Below are positions 44,292 through 53,420 of a stretch of 64,000 nt of DNA, one piece after another. A program made the translations under genes and the position numbers. Source of the DNA: Flavobacteriales bacterium (GTDB lineage Bacteria; Bacteroidota; Bacteroidia; Flavobacteriales_D; Crocinitomicaceae); assembly GCA_947491305.1 (NCBI GenBank), contig CANLIL010000003.1, forward strand, positions 21,421-85,420. Direction: 5' to 3'. The notes beneath the pieces are model-generated. The model saw nothing but the letters and a program-made list of their open reading frames with translations, had not been told where the DNA came from and searched no databases. The stretch's first letter is position 1, and each line of letters begins with the position of its first letter.

Positions 44292-45644
44292 ATGGAAAAT
44301 AATAAAAAAGTAATCATTGTAGGTGCTGGTTTAGTGGGTTCTTTGTGGGCGGTATATTTATCGAAAGCTGGGTATTCGGTTACGATTTATGAACGAAGAT
44401 CTGATATTCGAAAAGCAGAAATTTCAGCTGGGAAATCCATTAATCTATCACTTTCAAATAGAGGTTGGAAAGCATTGGATACAGTTGGCGTTGGTGATGA
44501 AATTCGAAAAATTGCAATTCCAATGTTTGGAAGAATGATGCACGATATGGCGGGAAATTTAACGTTCCAGCAATATGGTAAAGCGGATGAAGCGATTTAT
44601 TCCGTTTCTCGTGGGAAAGTGAATGCAACCATGATGGATATTGCTGAAAAACATGGAAATGCAACGATTCATTACAACCACGAATGCAAACGTGTGGATT
44701 TGAAAAATGGCATCGTTTACTTAAAAAACACAGAAACAGGAGCGGAATTAGAAGAAAAAGCGGATTTAATTTTCGCTGCTGATGGTGCTTTTTCTGCGGT
44801 TCGCTATAACTCTATGCAAAAATTAGATCGTTTTAATTACAGTCAGAATTTCATAGCGGATGGTTACCGAGAACTTTTATTGCCAGCGAATTCTGATGGG
44901 TCTTACCGAATGGATAAAAATGCCTTGCATATTTGGCCGCGCGGTCGTTTTATGGTGATTGCATTAGCAAATGAAGATGGTTCGTTTACGTGTACCTTAT
45001 TTATGCCACATACAGGCGGAGAACACGCATTTGATAAGTTAACAGACAAAGCATCAGTTGATAATTTCTTTAAATCGGTATTTCCTGATTTTTATGAAAT
45101 GATGCCAAACATTGCTGACGCATGGGAAGATCATCCGTTGTCTTCTTTAGCAATTGTTCGTTGTTATCCGTGGACGAGTGGAAAAGTTGCGTTAATGGGT
45201 GATGCAGCGCATGCAACGGTTCCGTTTTATGGTCAAGGAATGAATGCTGGTTTTGAAGATTGTACAGTCATGAATGATTTAATGCTGAAACACAACCATA
45301 ATTGGGAAGCAATTTTTGATGAATACAGTAGAGAACGCAAACCAGATGGCGATGCATTACAAGATTTATCACTAGACAATTACTATGTCATGCGCGATTA
45401 TGTTGGTGATCCAGCATTTTTATTGCGTAAGAAAATTGAAGCTAAATTTAGCACGCTGTATCCTGACAAATGGATTCCTTTGTATTCTCAGGTTACTTTC
45501 AGTGAAATTCGTTACAGCGTTGCCTACAAACAAGGGCAAGTTCAAAGCAAAATCATGGATGAAATCATGGAGATTCCGAACATTGAAACACGCTGGGACG
45601 AGGATGAGGTGATGGAAAAATTATTGGTATTGTCTGGGCATTAA
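44292..45644 (+). CDS. kmo: Kynurenine 3-monooxygenase
   Basis: A 450-residue FAD monooxygenase. The dinucleotide-binding VIIVGAGLVGSLWAVYLSKAG is at the N-terminus and GDAAHATVPFYGQGMNAGFED binds the FAD ribityl chain. The middle R/DG motif and the substrate segment fit KMO, and a hydrophobic C-terminus for mitochondrial anchoring is absent as expected in bacteria. It hydroxylates kynurenine with NADPH and oxygen. It follows kynU after the repeat tract. The first enzyme of the pathway (tryptophan dioxygenase) and 3-hydroxyanthranilate dioxygenase are not in this window. Confidence 0.95.
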   Translation: MENNKKVIIVGAGLVGSLWAVYLSKAGYSVTIYERRSDIRKAEISAGKSINLSLSNRGWKALDTVGVGDEIRKIAIPMFGRMMHDMAGNLTFQQYGKADEAIYSVSRGKVNATMMDIAEKHGNATIHYNHECKRVDLKNGIVYLKNTETGAELEEKADLIFAADGAFSAVRYNSMQKLDRFNYSQNFIADGYRELLLPANSDGSYRMDKNALHIWPRGRFMVIALANEDGSFTCTLFMPHTGGEHAFDKLTDKASVDNFFKSVFPDFYEMMPNIADAWEDHPLSSLAIVRCYPWTSGKVALMGDAAHATVPFYGQGMNAGFEDCTVMNDLMLKHNHNWEAIFDEYSRERKPDGDALQDLSLDNYYVMRDYVGDPAFLLRKKIEAKFSTLYPDKWIPLYSQVTFSEIRYSVAYKQGQVQSKIMDEIMEIPNIETRWDEDEVMEKLLVLSGH

Positions 45645-45653
45645 TTCAATTAT

Positions 45654-46508
45654 ATGAAACAGGTTTTAATAGTTTGTTGGTTGATTCTTCCAGTTTTTTC
45701 GAGTTTAGCACAACGCGACCTTACTCCTGGTAAAAAAAGAGGAGCAGCATTTGGCGCTGTTGATTTTAACAATTATAAGTATTCAGGAATTCAAGTTACA
45801 GGTGGATTGATTTACACTAAAACGCGCTCGGATGCGAATAACGTTACACAAACGATTGTTGATGCTGCCGATCGACCAATTGATTACACATTTGATCCTG
45901 CTGGAAAAGTAGGATTTTTCATCGAAGCAGGAATGGCTCATTTTCCAAAAAAACAATCCCAACTTTCTAAAAGACTCAAAACAATTTTAGTTTCTTATTA
46001 CGATTGGGGTTTAGGATTGAAAATGATCAATGGCGCTGAAAATGTAACAGCTAACTATTACAATTTAGGAGGACAAGTAATTTCCACCTTGAATGAAACG
46101 AGTGATTTTTCAAACGCGTATTTGTACGGACGTTTTTCAGCGCACCGCAATTTTTATTTGGGTAAAAAATACTTTATTGACAACGGCATAGGCATCAATG
46201 CTGATTTTCGTTTCTTTTCATCAAGTACAAACGATGCTAACAATGCAACATTTGAACCAACTGACAATCATTCAACATTCGTTTTGCAGTTGAATTATAG
46301 TTTGGGTTTTGGCATTAAACTATCGCGCAGAAGTTTTCTGATTCCAAGTATAGCACTTCCCATTGTTGGACTTCATGATTGGCGCAGTGGATGCGCAGCT
46401 TTGAAATGGTACCATTCCAATTATGTTCCAATTCAAGCACAAGTGAAGTGGATTTACTTGTTTAAAAAAGTGCAAAAAGGATGTCCAGCCGTTTACACAA
46501 CAGATTAA
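45654..46508 (+). CDS. Exported outer-membrane-like protein of unknown function
   Basis: A 284-residue protein with a signal peptide (SSLAQ end). The mature part is rich in amphipathic strands (GIQVTGGLIYTKT, VGFFIEAGMAHF, FSNAYLYGRFSAH, FVLQLNYSLGFGIKLS) and ends with a strand VKWIYLF followed by a short tail, as in an eight- to twelve-stranded outer-membrane barrel. I cannot name a family. It starts 9 bases after kmo, so it may be co-transcribed, but a role in kynurenine metabolism is not shown. Confidence 0.65.
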   Translation: MKQVLIVCWLILPVFSSLAQRDLTPGKKRGAAFGAVDFNNYKYSGIQVTGGLIYTKTRSDANNVTQTIVDAADRPIDYTFDPAGKVGFFIEAGMAHFPKKQSQLSKRLKTILVSYYDWGLGLKMINGAENVTANYYNLGGQVISTLNETSDFSNAYLYGRFSAHRNFYLGKKYFIDNGIGINADFRFFSSSTNDANNATFEPTDNHSTFVLQLNYSLGFGIKLSRRSFLIPSIALPIVGLHDWRSGCAALKWYHSNYVPIQAQVKWIYLFKKVQKGCPAVYTTD

Positions 46509-46520
46509 TTTTCAAGGATA

Positions 46521-46880
46521 ATGAAAAAAATATACCATTTAAGCGCGTGTTCAACGTGTCAAAAAATCTTGAAAGAACTTGCGCCGGATGCAACAGTAAC
46601 ACTTCAAGACATTAAAGAACAAAATATTTCTGCGGACACATTGGACTGGATCAAAGAAAAAGTTGGCTCCTACGAAGCCTTATTTTCAAAGCGAGCAATG
46701 AAATACCGCGGATTGGGATTAGACAAAATGGATTTAAGTGAAGAAGATTTTCGCAACTATATGCTGCAAGAATATACTTTTTTGAAACGTCCATTCATGA
46801 TCAATGGAGACGAAATTTTTATTGGTAACGCGAAGAAAGATGTCGAAGCAGCACTAAAATCGTTTGCTAAAAACACATGA
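46521..46880 (+). CDS. ArsC/Spx-family thioredoxin-fold protein
   Basis: A 119-residue small protein of the arsenate reductase (ArsC) superfamily, closest in look to YffB/Spx-like members. The N-terminal CSTCQK motif gives a CxxC site, and RAMKYRGLGLDKMDLSEEDF plus the late LKRPFMINGDEIFIG with the cis-Pro segment are typical. Whether it reduces arsenate or acts as a redox regulator cannot be told; there are no arsenic genes nearby. It shares an ATGA overlap with the next EamA gene. Confidence 0.85.
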   Translation: MKKIYHLSACSTCQKILKELAPDATVTLQDIKEQNISADTLDWIKEKVGSYEALFSKRAMKYRGLGLDKMDLSEEDFRNYMLQEYTFLKRPFMINGDEIFIGNAKKDVEAALKSFAKNT

Positions 46881-47794
46881 TTCTTTTCAAACAAACAAAA
46901 GCCTTTTGGGCACATCTTTCTTTGTTTGCGGTGAATGCTTTGTATGGCGCGAGTCATGTTTTAGCGAAAGGTGTAATGCCTGCTTATTTAAGTCCTAGTG
47001 TTTTTATTTTGTTTCGAGCAGTTGGCGCCACCTTGCTATTTTGGCTTGTAAAATTCTTTTTACCGAAAGAAAAAATCGCCCGAAAAGATTGGTTTCTATT
47101 GATTGTTTGTGGTTTATTTGGCGTTACAGTCAATCAATTATTTTTCTTTCATGGATTGAATTTATCTTCATCGATAAATTCTGGTATCATCATGGCTTCC
47201 AATCCAATACTGGTCGTTTTGTTGTCGTTTTTTATCTTGAAAGAACGTTTTACACCTCGAAAACTTGTTGGAATATTGTTGGGGGCGGTAGGCGCAATTT
47301 TGTTAACGCTAACTGCAGGAACAGGCAAAGGAGACTCGTTGTTGGGGGATTTATTTTTATTCATCAATGCAGCAAGTTATGCCGTTTACCTTGTTTTGGT
47401 AAAGCCATTGATGCAAAAATACAGTCCTTTAACTGTAATAACCTATGTTTTCACGTTTGGATCGATCTTTATTTTGCTTTATCCAGCAACATTACAGGAG
47501 TTTACAACAACAAATTTCCAACGAATACCATCAGATGTTTGGTATAAAATTGCGTATGTGGTGGTTGGCGTCACCTTTTTAACCTATCTATTAACGGTGT
47601 TTGCATTAAAATATGTCACAGCATCAGTTTCCAGTGTATATATTTATTTACAACCTGTTTTAGTTATGTTTTTTGCATATTTCTTAATGTATTTAGGTTG
47701 GTCTGAAGATTTCACACATACCATTACTGCTCAAAAAATTGGGTACATGCTACTCATCTTTTTTGGCGTTTATTTGACCGCTCGGAGAAAGTAG
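46877..47794 (+). CDS. DMT-superfamily EamA transporter
   Basis: A 305-residue membrane protein with about ten helices and two EamA repeats. The first contains ALYGASHVLAKGVMPAYL and GLNLSSSINSGIIMASNPI; the second contains NAASYAVYLVLVKPLM and VYIYLQPVLVMFFAYFLM. The substrate is unknown. The start overlaps the ArsC-like gene by 4 bases. The stop codon TAG is itself part of a degenerate repeat tract that follows. Confidence 0.9.
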   Translation: MILFKQTKAFWAHLSLFAVNALYGASHVLAKGVMPAYLSPSVFILFRAVGATLLFWLVKFFLPKEKIARKDWFLLIVCGLFGVTVNQLFFFHGLNLSSSINSGIIMASNPILVVLLSFFILKERFTPRKLVGILLGAVGAILLTLTAGTGKGDSLLGDLFLFINAASYAVYLVLVKPLMQKYSPLTVITYVFTFGSIFILLYPATLQEFTTTNFQRIPSDVWYKIAYVVVGVTFLTYLLTVFALKYVTASVSSVYIYLQPVLVMFFAYFLMYLGWSEDFTHTITAQKIGYMLLIFFGVYLTARRK

Positions 47795-47853
47795 GCTAGT
47801 TAGTTAGGCATTAGTAGTTAGTTGGCTAGTAAGTTAGTTGGTTAGTAAGTTAG
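47792..47853 (+). repeat. Degenerate word-like repeat (TTAG/AGTTAG family), locus 2
   Basis: Sixty-two bases made of words TAGGC, AGTTAG, GGCATTAG, AGTTGG and AGTAAGTTAG. It shares GGCATTAGT and AGTAAGTTAGT with the tract after kynU. It begins within the stop codon of the EamA gene. Confidence 0.75.
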
Positions 47854-47887
47854 CGTTTCGATTGCAACAGAATAAAAATCTCGATTT

Positions 47888-47940
47888 AATTCCTTCATTC
47901 CTTCATTTTTCATTCCTTCATTCTTGAAGTCTTGCCTCCT
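47888..47940 (+). repeat. Degenerate CCTTCATT repeat
   Basis: Four near-copies of the 8-mer ATTCCTTC (47888-47923) with spacing of about 9 to 15 bases, followed by CTTGAAGTCTTGCCTCCT. On the minus strand the tail reads AGGAGGCAAGA, a word also seen in the tract after kynU. It lies in the gap before scoB, downstream of both flanking convergent genes. Confidence 0.65.
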
Positions 47941-47951
47941 AAGGTCTTTTC

Positions 47952-48608
47952 TCAAATTTTCATCTCAGGCACCTGATCAGGCACAATTAATTTTCCTTCT
48001 GTTTTAGAGATTATTTCCTCAACACTAACACCTGGCGCACGTTCAATAAGGTGAAAAGCACCGTCTTTTATTTCCATTACTGCTAATTCAGTGACTACTT
48101 TTTTCACGCATCCAACGCCTGTGAGTGGTAAGGTACATTCTTTTAATATTTTTGATTCTCCCGCTTTGTTCGAATGCATCATGGCAACAATAATGTTTTC
48201 AGCAGAAGCCACTAAGTCCATTGCGCCTCCCATTCCTTTTACCATTTTACCCGGAATTTTCCAATTGGCAATATCTCCATTTTGAGAAACTTCCATAGCG
48301 CCTAAAACAGTCAATTGAACGTGTTGCCCACGAATCATAGCAAAAGACATTGCAGAGTCAAAAAACGAAGCTCCTTTTTTCACGGTGATCGTTTGTTTAC
48401 CCGCATTGATTAAATCAGCATCTACTTCTTCCTCTAATGGAAATTGTCCCATTCCTAATACGCCATTTTCCGATTGAAATTCAACATCAATTCCTTCAGG
48501 AATATAATTGGCAACCAAGGTTGGAATTCCAATTCCTAAATTAACATACCAACCATTTTGAAGTTCTTGTGCTATTCTTTTAGCAATGCCTGTTTTATCT
48601 AGTGCCAT
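47952..48608 (-). CDS. scoB: 3-oxoacid CoA-transferase subunit B
   Basis: A 218-residue beta subunit of a class I CoA-transferase, which moves CoA between succinyl-CoA and acetoacetate or related acids. The catalytic glutamate lies in VEFQSENGVLGMG, and LGIGIPTLVANYIPEG and the GGAMDLVASA motif are typical. It pairs with the alpha subunit 125 bases upstream on the same strand; the gap is filled by a degenerate repeat. Ketone-body, leucine or butyrate catabolism are possible; the sequence does not fix the substrate. Confidence 0.93.
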   Translation of the reverse strand: MALDKTGIAKRIAQELQNGWYVNLGIGIPTLVANYIPEGIDVEFQSENGVLGMGQFPLEEEVDADLINAGKQTITVKKGASFFDSAMSFAMIRGQHVQLTVLGAMEVSQNGDIANWKIPGKMVKGMGGAMDLVASAENIIVAMMHSNKAGESKILKECTLPLTGVGCVKKVVTELAVMEIKDGAFHLIERAPGVSVEEIISKTEGKLIVPDQVPEMKI

Positions 48609-48615
48609 AATTTTT

Positions 48616-48732
48616 AATGTAACAATTAACTAATTTAATAATGTACCAATTTTCTGATGTACTAATGTATCAATTCATTTTCATATTAATTCATTGATTA
48701 ATTTTCACACTGAATCATTGTTTCATTATTTC
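48616..48732 (-). repeat. Degenerate AATTGGTACATT-type repeat between scoA and scoB
   Basis: The whole scoA-scoB gap is built of related words. On the minus strand AATTGATACATTAGTACATC, AATTGGTACATTATT and AATTGTTACATTA repeat, and at the other end AATGAAACAATGATTC and AATCAATGAATTAAT. The units are 10-14 bases with changing letters. No hairpin and no reading frame stand out. Confidence 0.7.
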
Positions 48733-48733
48733 T

Positions 48734-49423
48734 TTATCTAGTGGTTCTTTGTTCGATGCGTTTTTCAAATTTTTGACCTTGGAAGATGCGTTGTACAAAA
48801 ATTCCGGGTGTATGAATAAAATTAGGATCAAGCGTTCCAGCAGGAACTAATTCTTCTACTTCTGCAACCGTAATTTTACCCGCCATTGCCATCATAGGAT
48901 TAAAATTTCTAGCTGTAGCTTTAAAGACAAGATTTCCTTCTGTATCACCTTTCCAGGCTTTTACAATAGCGTAATCTGCAGTAAGTGCTTCTTCTAAGAT
49001 GTGTGGCTTTCCATTAAAAACACGTACCTCTTTACCTTCAGCTACTTCTGTTCCGTAACCAGCAGGTGTAAAAAATGCTGGAATACCTGCGCCACCTGCA
49101 CGACAACGTTCGGCTAAGCTTCCTTGAGGAATTAAATCTACAATCAATTCACCGGATAACATTTGACGCTCAAATTCTGCGTTTTCTCCAACGTATGAAC
49201 TAATCATTTTTTTGATTTGTTTTTGTTGTAATAATAAACCCAACCCAAAATCATCAACACCAGCATTATTTGAAATGCAGGTTAAATCACGGACATTTAA
49301 TTTGACCAGTTGCGCTATCGAATTTTCAGGAATACCACATAAACCAAACCCACCAATCATTAAGGTCATTCCATCTTGAATGCCAATTAATGCTTCTTCT
49401 ACGTTTTTTACAACTTTATTCAT
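48734..49423 (-). CDS. scoA: 3-oxoacid CoA-transferase subunit A
   Basis: A 229-residue alpha subunit with the glycine-rich CoA-transferase loop [19 protein letters not shown] near the N-terminus, [13 protein letters not shown], and the family signature [20 protein letters not shown]. It begins 20 bases after the ponA stop on the same strand, so transcription may continue from the cell-wall genes. It forms the heterodimer with ScoB. Confidence 0.93.
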   Translation of the reverse strand: MNKVVKNVEEALIGIQDGMTLMIGGFGLCGIPENSIAQLVKLNVRDLTCISNNAGVDDFGLGLLLQQKQIKKMISSYVGENAEFERQMLSGELIVDLIPQGSLAERCRAGGAGIPAFFTPAGYGTEVAEGKEVRVFNGKPHILEEALTADYAIVKAWKGDTEGNLVFKATARNFNPMMAMAGKITVAEVEELVPAGTLDPNFIHTPGIFVQRIFQGQKFEKRIEQRTTR

Positions 49424-49442
49424 GTGTGTATTTTATTGAAAA

Positions 49443-51965
49443 TCAATTATCAAAATCAATTACTTCTGGGATTACTTCTTCTTGTGTTGGAGTAGGGAGG
49501 ATGTCGCCACCGGAACACGAAAACGCTTTTGGGTCATACGACCTTGGCTCTTTAAAGTCGGTTGTTGATAACGCAATTTTTGGGTCTTTATAAACTTTTT
49601 GCATATAATATCCATAAATTGGCAAGGCTAAACGCGCACCTTGTCCCCATTGCATCGATCTGAATCGAACGGAACGATCTTCTGCACCAACCCAAACACC
49701 GGTTACCAATTCAGGTGTTAAACCAACAAACCATCCGTCAGAATTACTTTGTGTTGTTCCTGTTTTCCCTGCTGTAGGAGCTAAAACATTCCCCCAACTA
49801 TTCCCGCCTCTTAGGCTTCCAGCAGTTCCACTCGTTACAACTTGCTTCATCATTTTCAAGGTTTCGTAGGCAACATTTTCATTGAGTACTTCTTTTGAAT
49901 ACGATTTTGCATTGAAGATAACATTACCATTACGGTCCTCAATTCTTAAAATGGTTGTTGGTCGGTTGTATATTCCATTATTAACGAAAATACATTGAGC
50001 GCCCACCAATTGGTATAAAGATAAATCCATAATTCCTAAACACATGGATGGAACTTCTTGACTTGCAGGAAGATCAATATCCATCATGCGTAGTAATTTA
50101 GAAACGGTTTTTGGACCAGCATATCCGCCCATTTTTGACATTACAGCAACCGTAATATTATTCATGGATTGTGCTAATCCAGTTGAAGCAGATACAACAC
50201 CAGCATCAGAACCACCCGCATTTTTTGGACACCATCTGCCGTCAACATCTCCATCACTGTTTTGTAAATCAACACAGTAAGAAGTATTTGCGAATTGCGT
50301 ACACGGTTTTACTACTCCCATTGCCATCGCTGTTCCGTAAACAAATGGTTTTATAGTGGATCCAACTTGTCGTTTACCTTGTCGCACGTGATCGTACGCA
50401 AAATTTTCAAAATTTGCACCGCCCACCCATGCTTTTACAAAACCAGTTTGAGGTTCGATAGAAATTAATCCAGCATGTAAAAACGCTTTGTAATAGCGAA
50501 TTGAATCGTTTGGTGTAAGTGTAGTATCAATTTCGTTGTCACCTTTCCACGTGAAAACTTTCATAGAAACAGGTGTGTTGAAATTTTTATTGATTTCACT
50601 TTCTGTAAGGCCACTGCTCACTAAATTCGCATAACGACCAGAACTGTGACGCGCTGTAAGCATAATGGATTCTACTTCACCTTTATTGATGTCGCTTGAA
50701 AACGGATAATTTTTTAAGTTTCGATTATTGTCGTCAAAAGCTGGTTGTAATGATTCTTTCAAGTGTCGTTCTACCGCGGCTTCAGCATATTCTTGTAAAC
50801 TTGCATTGATCGATGTGTGTATTTTCAATCCATCTCTGTAAATATCATATGGAGATCCATCTTTACGCGCGTATTTCCAAGAACCATCCGCATTTTTTTC
50901 TTTAAATAATTCTGTTAATTCTTTACGTACAGCTTCTCTAAAATACGGTGCCATTCCTTGTTTATGATCTACAATTTGATAGTCAACAACAATTGGTTTC
51001 ATTTTAAGAATATCGTATTCTTCTTTTGTAATTTTTACACGTAATGCCTTGTTATTGCTTTTGCTATTTTTAAGCCACTGCATTAAAACTTGATTTCTTC
51101 TCGATACTGCTCTTATAGAATCTGCTGCACGCAATGGTGCGATATCTGAAAAATTAACTTCACTCAATGGAATGTCCTTTGCTTTTGCAATTTTACCGCG
51201 GTAATCTTTGATTTTATAAGTGTAAGGGTTAAACAATGAAGGGTTTTTACACAGACCAACTAAAAGCGCAGCTTCGTCCTTTGTTAAATTGAGTGGCTTT
51301 TTATTAAAGTAAACTTTCGCTGCATTTTCAATTCCAACTGCATTGTATAAAAAATCGAATTGATTTAAATACATCGTAATGATTTCTTCTTTTGTGAAGC
51401 GTTTTTCTAAACGTGTCGCAATAATATTTTCGCGCGCTTTTTCATTGATTCGTTGAAAGATTCGTCCGATACGCGTTGTTGCGCCAGAAGAAACAGATTC
51501 TCCCATAGATCGCGCCAATTCTTGACGATCGCGTTGTTGCAATGTAAACAATAATTTTGCTAATTGTTGCGTAATTGTTGATGCACCACCAGCACCACCA
51601 ACATTTACAACTGCTCTCCCGATTGCTCTAAAATCAACACCTGAATGATCAATAAATCGTTCGTCTTCGGTTGCGATTAACGCATCTGTTACGTAGGGAG
51701 AAATGTCTTTGTATTGAACACTTGTTCGGTTGATTTTCCAATAGCGACCTAATTCTGTTTCGCCATCATCTGCTAATACGACAGAAGCTAACAATTCAGG
51801 TGGATTGTCTAACATTTCAACCGGAGGTAAATCGTCTTCAGATTGAAAAAGAAGTAACGAAGTCACTAAAACAAAAGGCATCATTGCTAAGACCCAAAAT
51901 AAGCGCGTCCATTTTTTCAATTTTTCCGTCGAAAAGGCATTTGAAGGTGTTAATTTGTCGTTCAT
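49443..51965 (-). CDS. ponA: Penicillin-binding protein 1A (bifunctional)
   Basis: An 840-residue class A penicillin-binding protein. A cytoplasmic tail and membrane helix (about 20-42) come first. The glycosyltransferase 51 domain (about 80-290) has its catalytic glutamate in ATEDERFIDHSGVDFRAIGR. The transpeptidase domain (about 430-790) carries SxxK as S-T-I-K in RQVGSTIKPFVYG, SxN in LAQSMNNITVAV and KTGTTQSNSDGWFVG. The tail is short and ends with a cysteine-containing segment (FSCSGGDILP). It polymerises and cross-links peptidoglycan. It lies 57 bases after rodA on the same strand, which extends the elongasome cluster. Confidence 0.95.
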   Translation of the reverse strand: MNDKLTPSNAFSTEKLKKWTRLFWVLAMMPFVLVTSLLLFQSEDDLPPVEMLDNPPELLASVVLADDGETELGRYWKINRTSVQYKDISPYVTDALIATEDERFIDHSGVDFRAIGRAVVNVGGAGGASTITQQLAKLLFTLQQRDRQELARSMGESVSSGATTRIGRIFQRINEKARENIIATRLEKRFTKEEIITMYLNQFDFLYNAVGIENAAKVYFNKKPLNLTKDEAALLVGLCKNPSLFNPYTYKIKDYRGKIAKAKDIPLSEVNFSDIAPLRAADSIRAVSRRNQVLMQWLKNSKSNNKALRVKITKEEYDILKMKPIVVDYQIVDHKQGMAPYFREAVRKELTELFKEKNADGSWKYARKDGSPYDIYRDGLKIHTSINASLQEYAEAAVERHLKESLQPAFDDNNRNLKNYPFSSDINKGEVESIMLTARHSSGRYANLVSSGLTESEINKNFNTPVSMKVFTWKGDNEIDTTLTPNDSIRYYKAFLHAGLISIEPQTGFVKAWVGGANFENFAYDHVRQGKRQVGSTIKPFVYGTAMAMGVVKPCTQFANTSYCVDLQNSDGDVDGRWCPKNAGGSDAGVVSASTGLAQSMNNITVAVMSKMGGYAGPKTVSKLLRMMDIDLPASQEVPSMCLGIMDLSLYQLVGAQCIFVNNGIYNRPTTILRIEDRNGNVIFNAKSYSKEVLNENVAYETLKMMKQVVTSGTAGSLRGGNSWGNVLAPTAGKTGTTQSNSDGWFVGLTPELVTGVWVGAEDRSVRFRSMQWGQGARLALPIYGYYMQKVYKDPKIALSTTDFKEPRSYDPKAFSCSGGDILPTPTQEEVIPEVIDFDN

Positions 51966-52022
51966 GCTTGTTTTTTAATGTAAAAATACAGATTTCTTTG
52001 ATTCAACTATCGCTTTCTAAAA

Positions 52023-53420
52023 TTATTGTAAAACATCCCTTCGTTGGCTGTCCAACTTCAATAATACAAACATCATCACTGAAAACGACATCATGGATGA
52101 ACCGCCATAACTAAAGAAGGGTAAAGGAATTCCAATTACTGGAGCAAATCCAATGTTCATCCCTAAATTAATAGCAAAATGGTAAAATAAAATCATGGCA
52201 ACGGCATATGCATAAACACGGTTGAATGTTGATCGTTGGCGTTCAGCAATAAATACAATGCGTAGCAATAAAAACAAATACATTCCAATTAAAAGGATGG
52301 TGCCTAAGAACCCCCATTCTTCTGCAAAAGGACAAAAGATAAAGTCCGTTTCACTTTCAGGAACATGGTTGCTCTCTACGCTCGAAACAGAAGCATTGTT
52401 GTACCCTTTTCCTAAGAAACCACCCGAACCAACTGCTGCCATTGCTCTATTACGGTTATAGTCTTCTCCGTTTGGGTCTTCTTTTAATCCTAGAAATAAT
52501 TCAATTCGAACTTTTTGATGCGAAGCCAATCCTTGAAACCCAAAATTGACGATTGAAGCTAAAATGGATGACAAAACAAATCCGATGACGATCACAAGAG
52601 ATGCGTTATTTCGTTCTCTTTTTGTTGAAACAAATCGTAGAAAAATCATGCCTAAAATCCCAAAGAATGCTAGCGTAAAAACAACCCCCCAAAAACCTGG
52701 GATTTCTATGCCGGGAAACGATTCAAAGGTAATTATTTCATTGCTCATGAATAATGTAATGATACTTAAAAAAACCACCACAAATAGAATTGGAATAAAG
52801 TGACTTCCTACCCATGTTTTTTTAAAAAGCACACCTGGGAAGGCATTCACTATTTTTAAAATCACAGGATCATACGTGATTCCTTCTCGGTACATCACAA
52901 ATAAAAACGATGTAAAAACAACAAAGGTACCGGCATCTGGTTGAAGTAAGATTAATACCATTGGGACTAAAATAATCGCATTTGCATAAACAACCGTTTG
53001 AATGGTTTGCTGTTTTACATTGATTGAACTAATAAATCGCGCTAACAAGAGGGCTGTTCCAATTTTCGCAAACTCAGCAGGTTGTATTCCCAAACTACCA
53101 ATTCCTAACCAAGCTCTTGCGCCATTGACTGCGGGCATAAATAATACAATAACGAGTAAAACCAGCGTAAAAAGATAAATAGGAACACAAAATTTTCGAT
53201 AAATATCTGAATCTATCAAAAACACCATTAACCCTAAAAATAAGGAAATACCTAACCACATTATTTGTTTTCCGTATTTCTGAGAGAAATCAAACAAGTT
53301 CGGGTGATCAGCATTGTAAGCGGTAGAATATACTGTAGCAATACCCATCAACAATAATAACATGTAGACGATGAACAAAGGCCAATCAAAATAGGTGACG
53401 AGTGATTCTTGTTTCCGCAT
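52023..53420 (-). CDS. rodA: Rod-shape-determining protein RodA (SEDS glycosyltransferase)
   Basis: A 465-residue SEDS-family membrane protein with ten or more helices. The family signatures are seen: PGTFVVFTSFLFVMYR-like helix, SGGFLGKGYNNASVSSVES with the nearby HVPESETDFIF, and the late GIPLPFFSYGGSSMMS. It polymerises glycan strands together with PBP2 during lateral wall growth. It is somewhat longer than E. coli RodA because of an inserted loop at about 195-270. It starts at the stop of mrdA with a 1-base overlap. Confidence 0.94.
   Translation of the reverse strand: MRKQESLVTYFDWPLFIVYMLLLLMGIATVYSTAYNADHPNLFDFSQKYGKQIMWLGISLFLGLMVFLIDSDIYRKFCVPIYLFTLVLLVIVLFMPAVNGARAWLGIGSLGIQPAEFAKIGTALLLARFISSINVKQQTIQTVVYANAIILVPMVLILLQPDAGTFVVFTSFLFVMYREGITYDPVILKIVNAFPGVLFKKTWVGSHFIPILFVVVFLSIITLFMSNEIITFESFPGIEIPGFWGVVFTLAFFGILGMIFLRFVSTKRERNNASLVIVIGFVLSSILASIVNFGFQGLASHQKVRIELFLGLKEDPNGEDYNRNRAMAAVGSGGFLGKGYNNASVSSVESNHVPESETDFIFCPFAEEWGFLGTILLIGMYLFLLLRIVFIAERQRSTFNRVYAYAVAMILFYHFAINLGMNIGFAPVIGIPLPFFSYGGSSMMSFSVMMFVLLKLDSQRRDVLQ

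Noticed and set aside
47041..47547. 168-residue open frame on the plus strand within the EamA gene
   Set aside because: It is out of frame with a well-supported EamA transporter and has a cysteine/phenylalanine-rich shadow composition.
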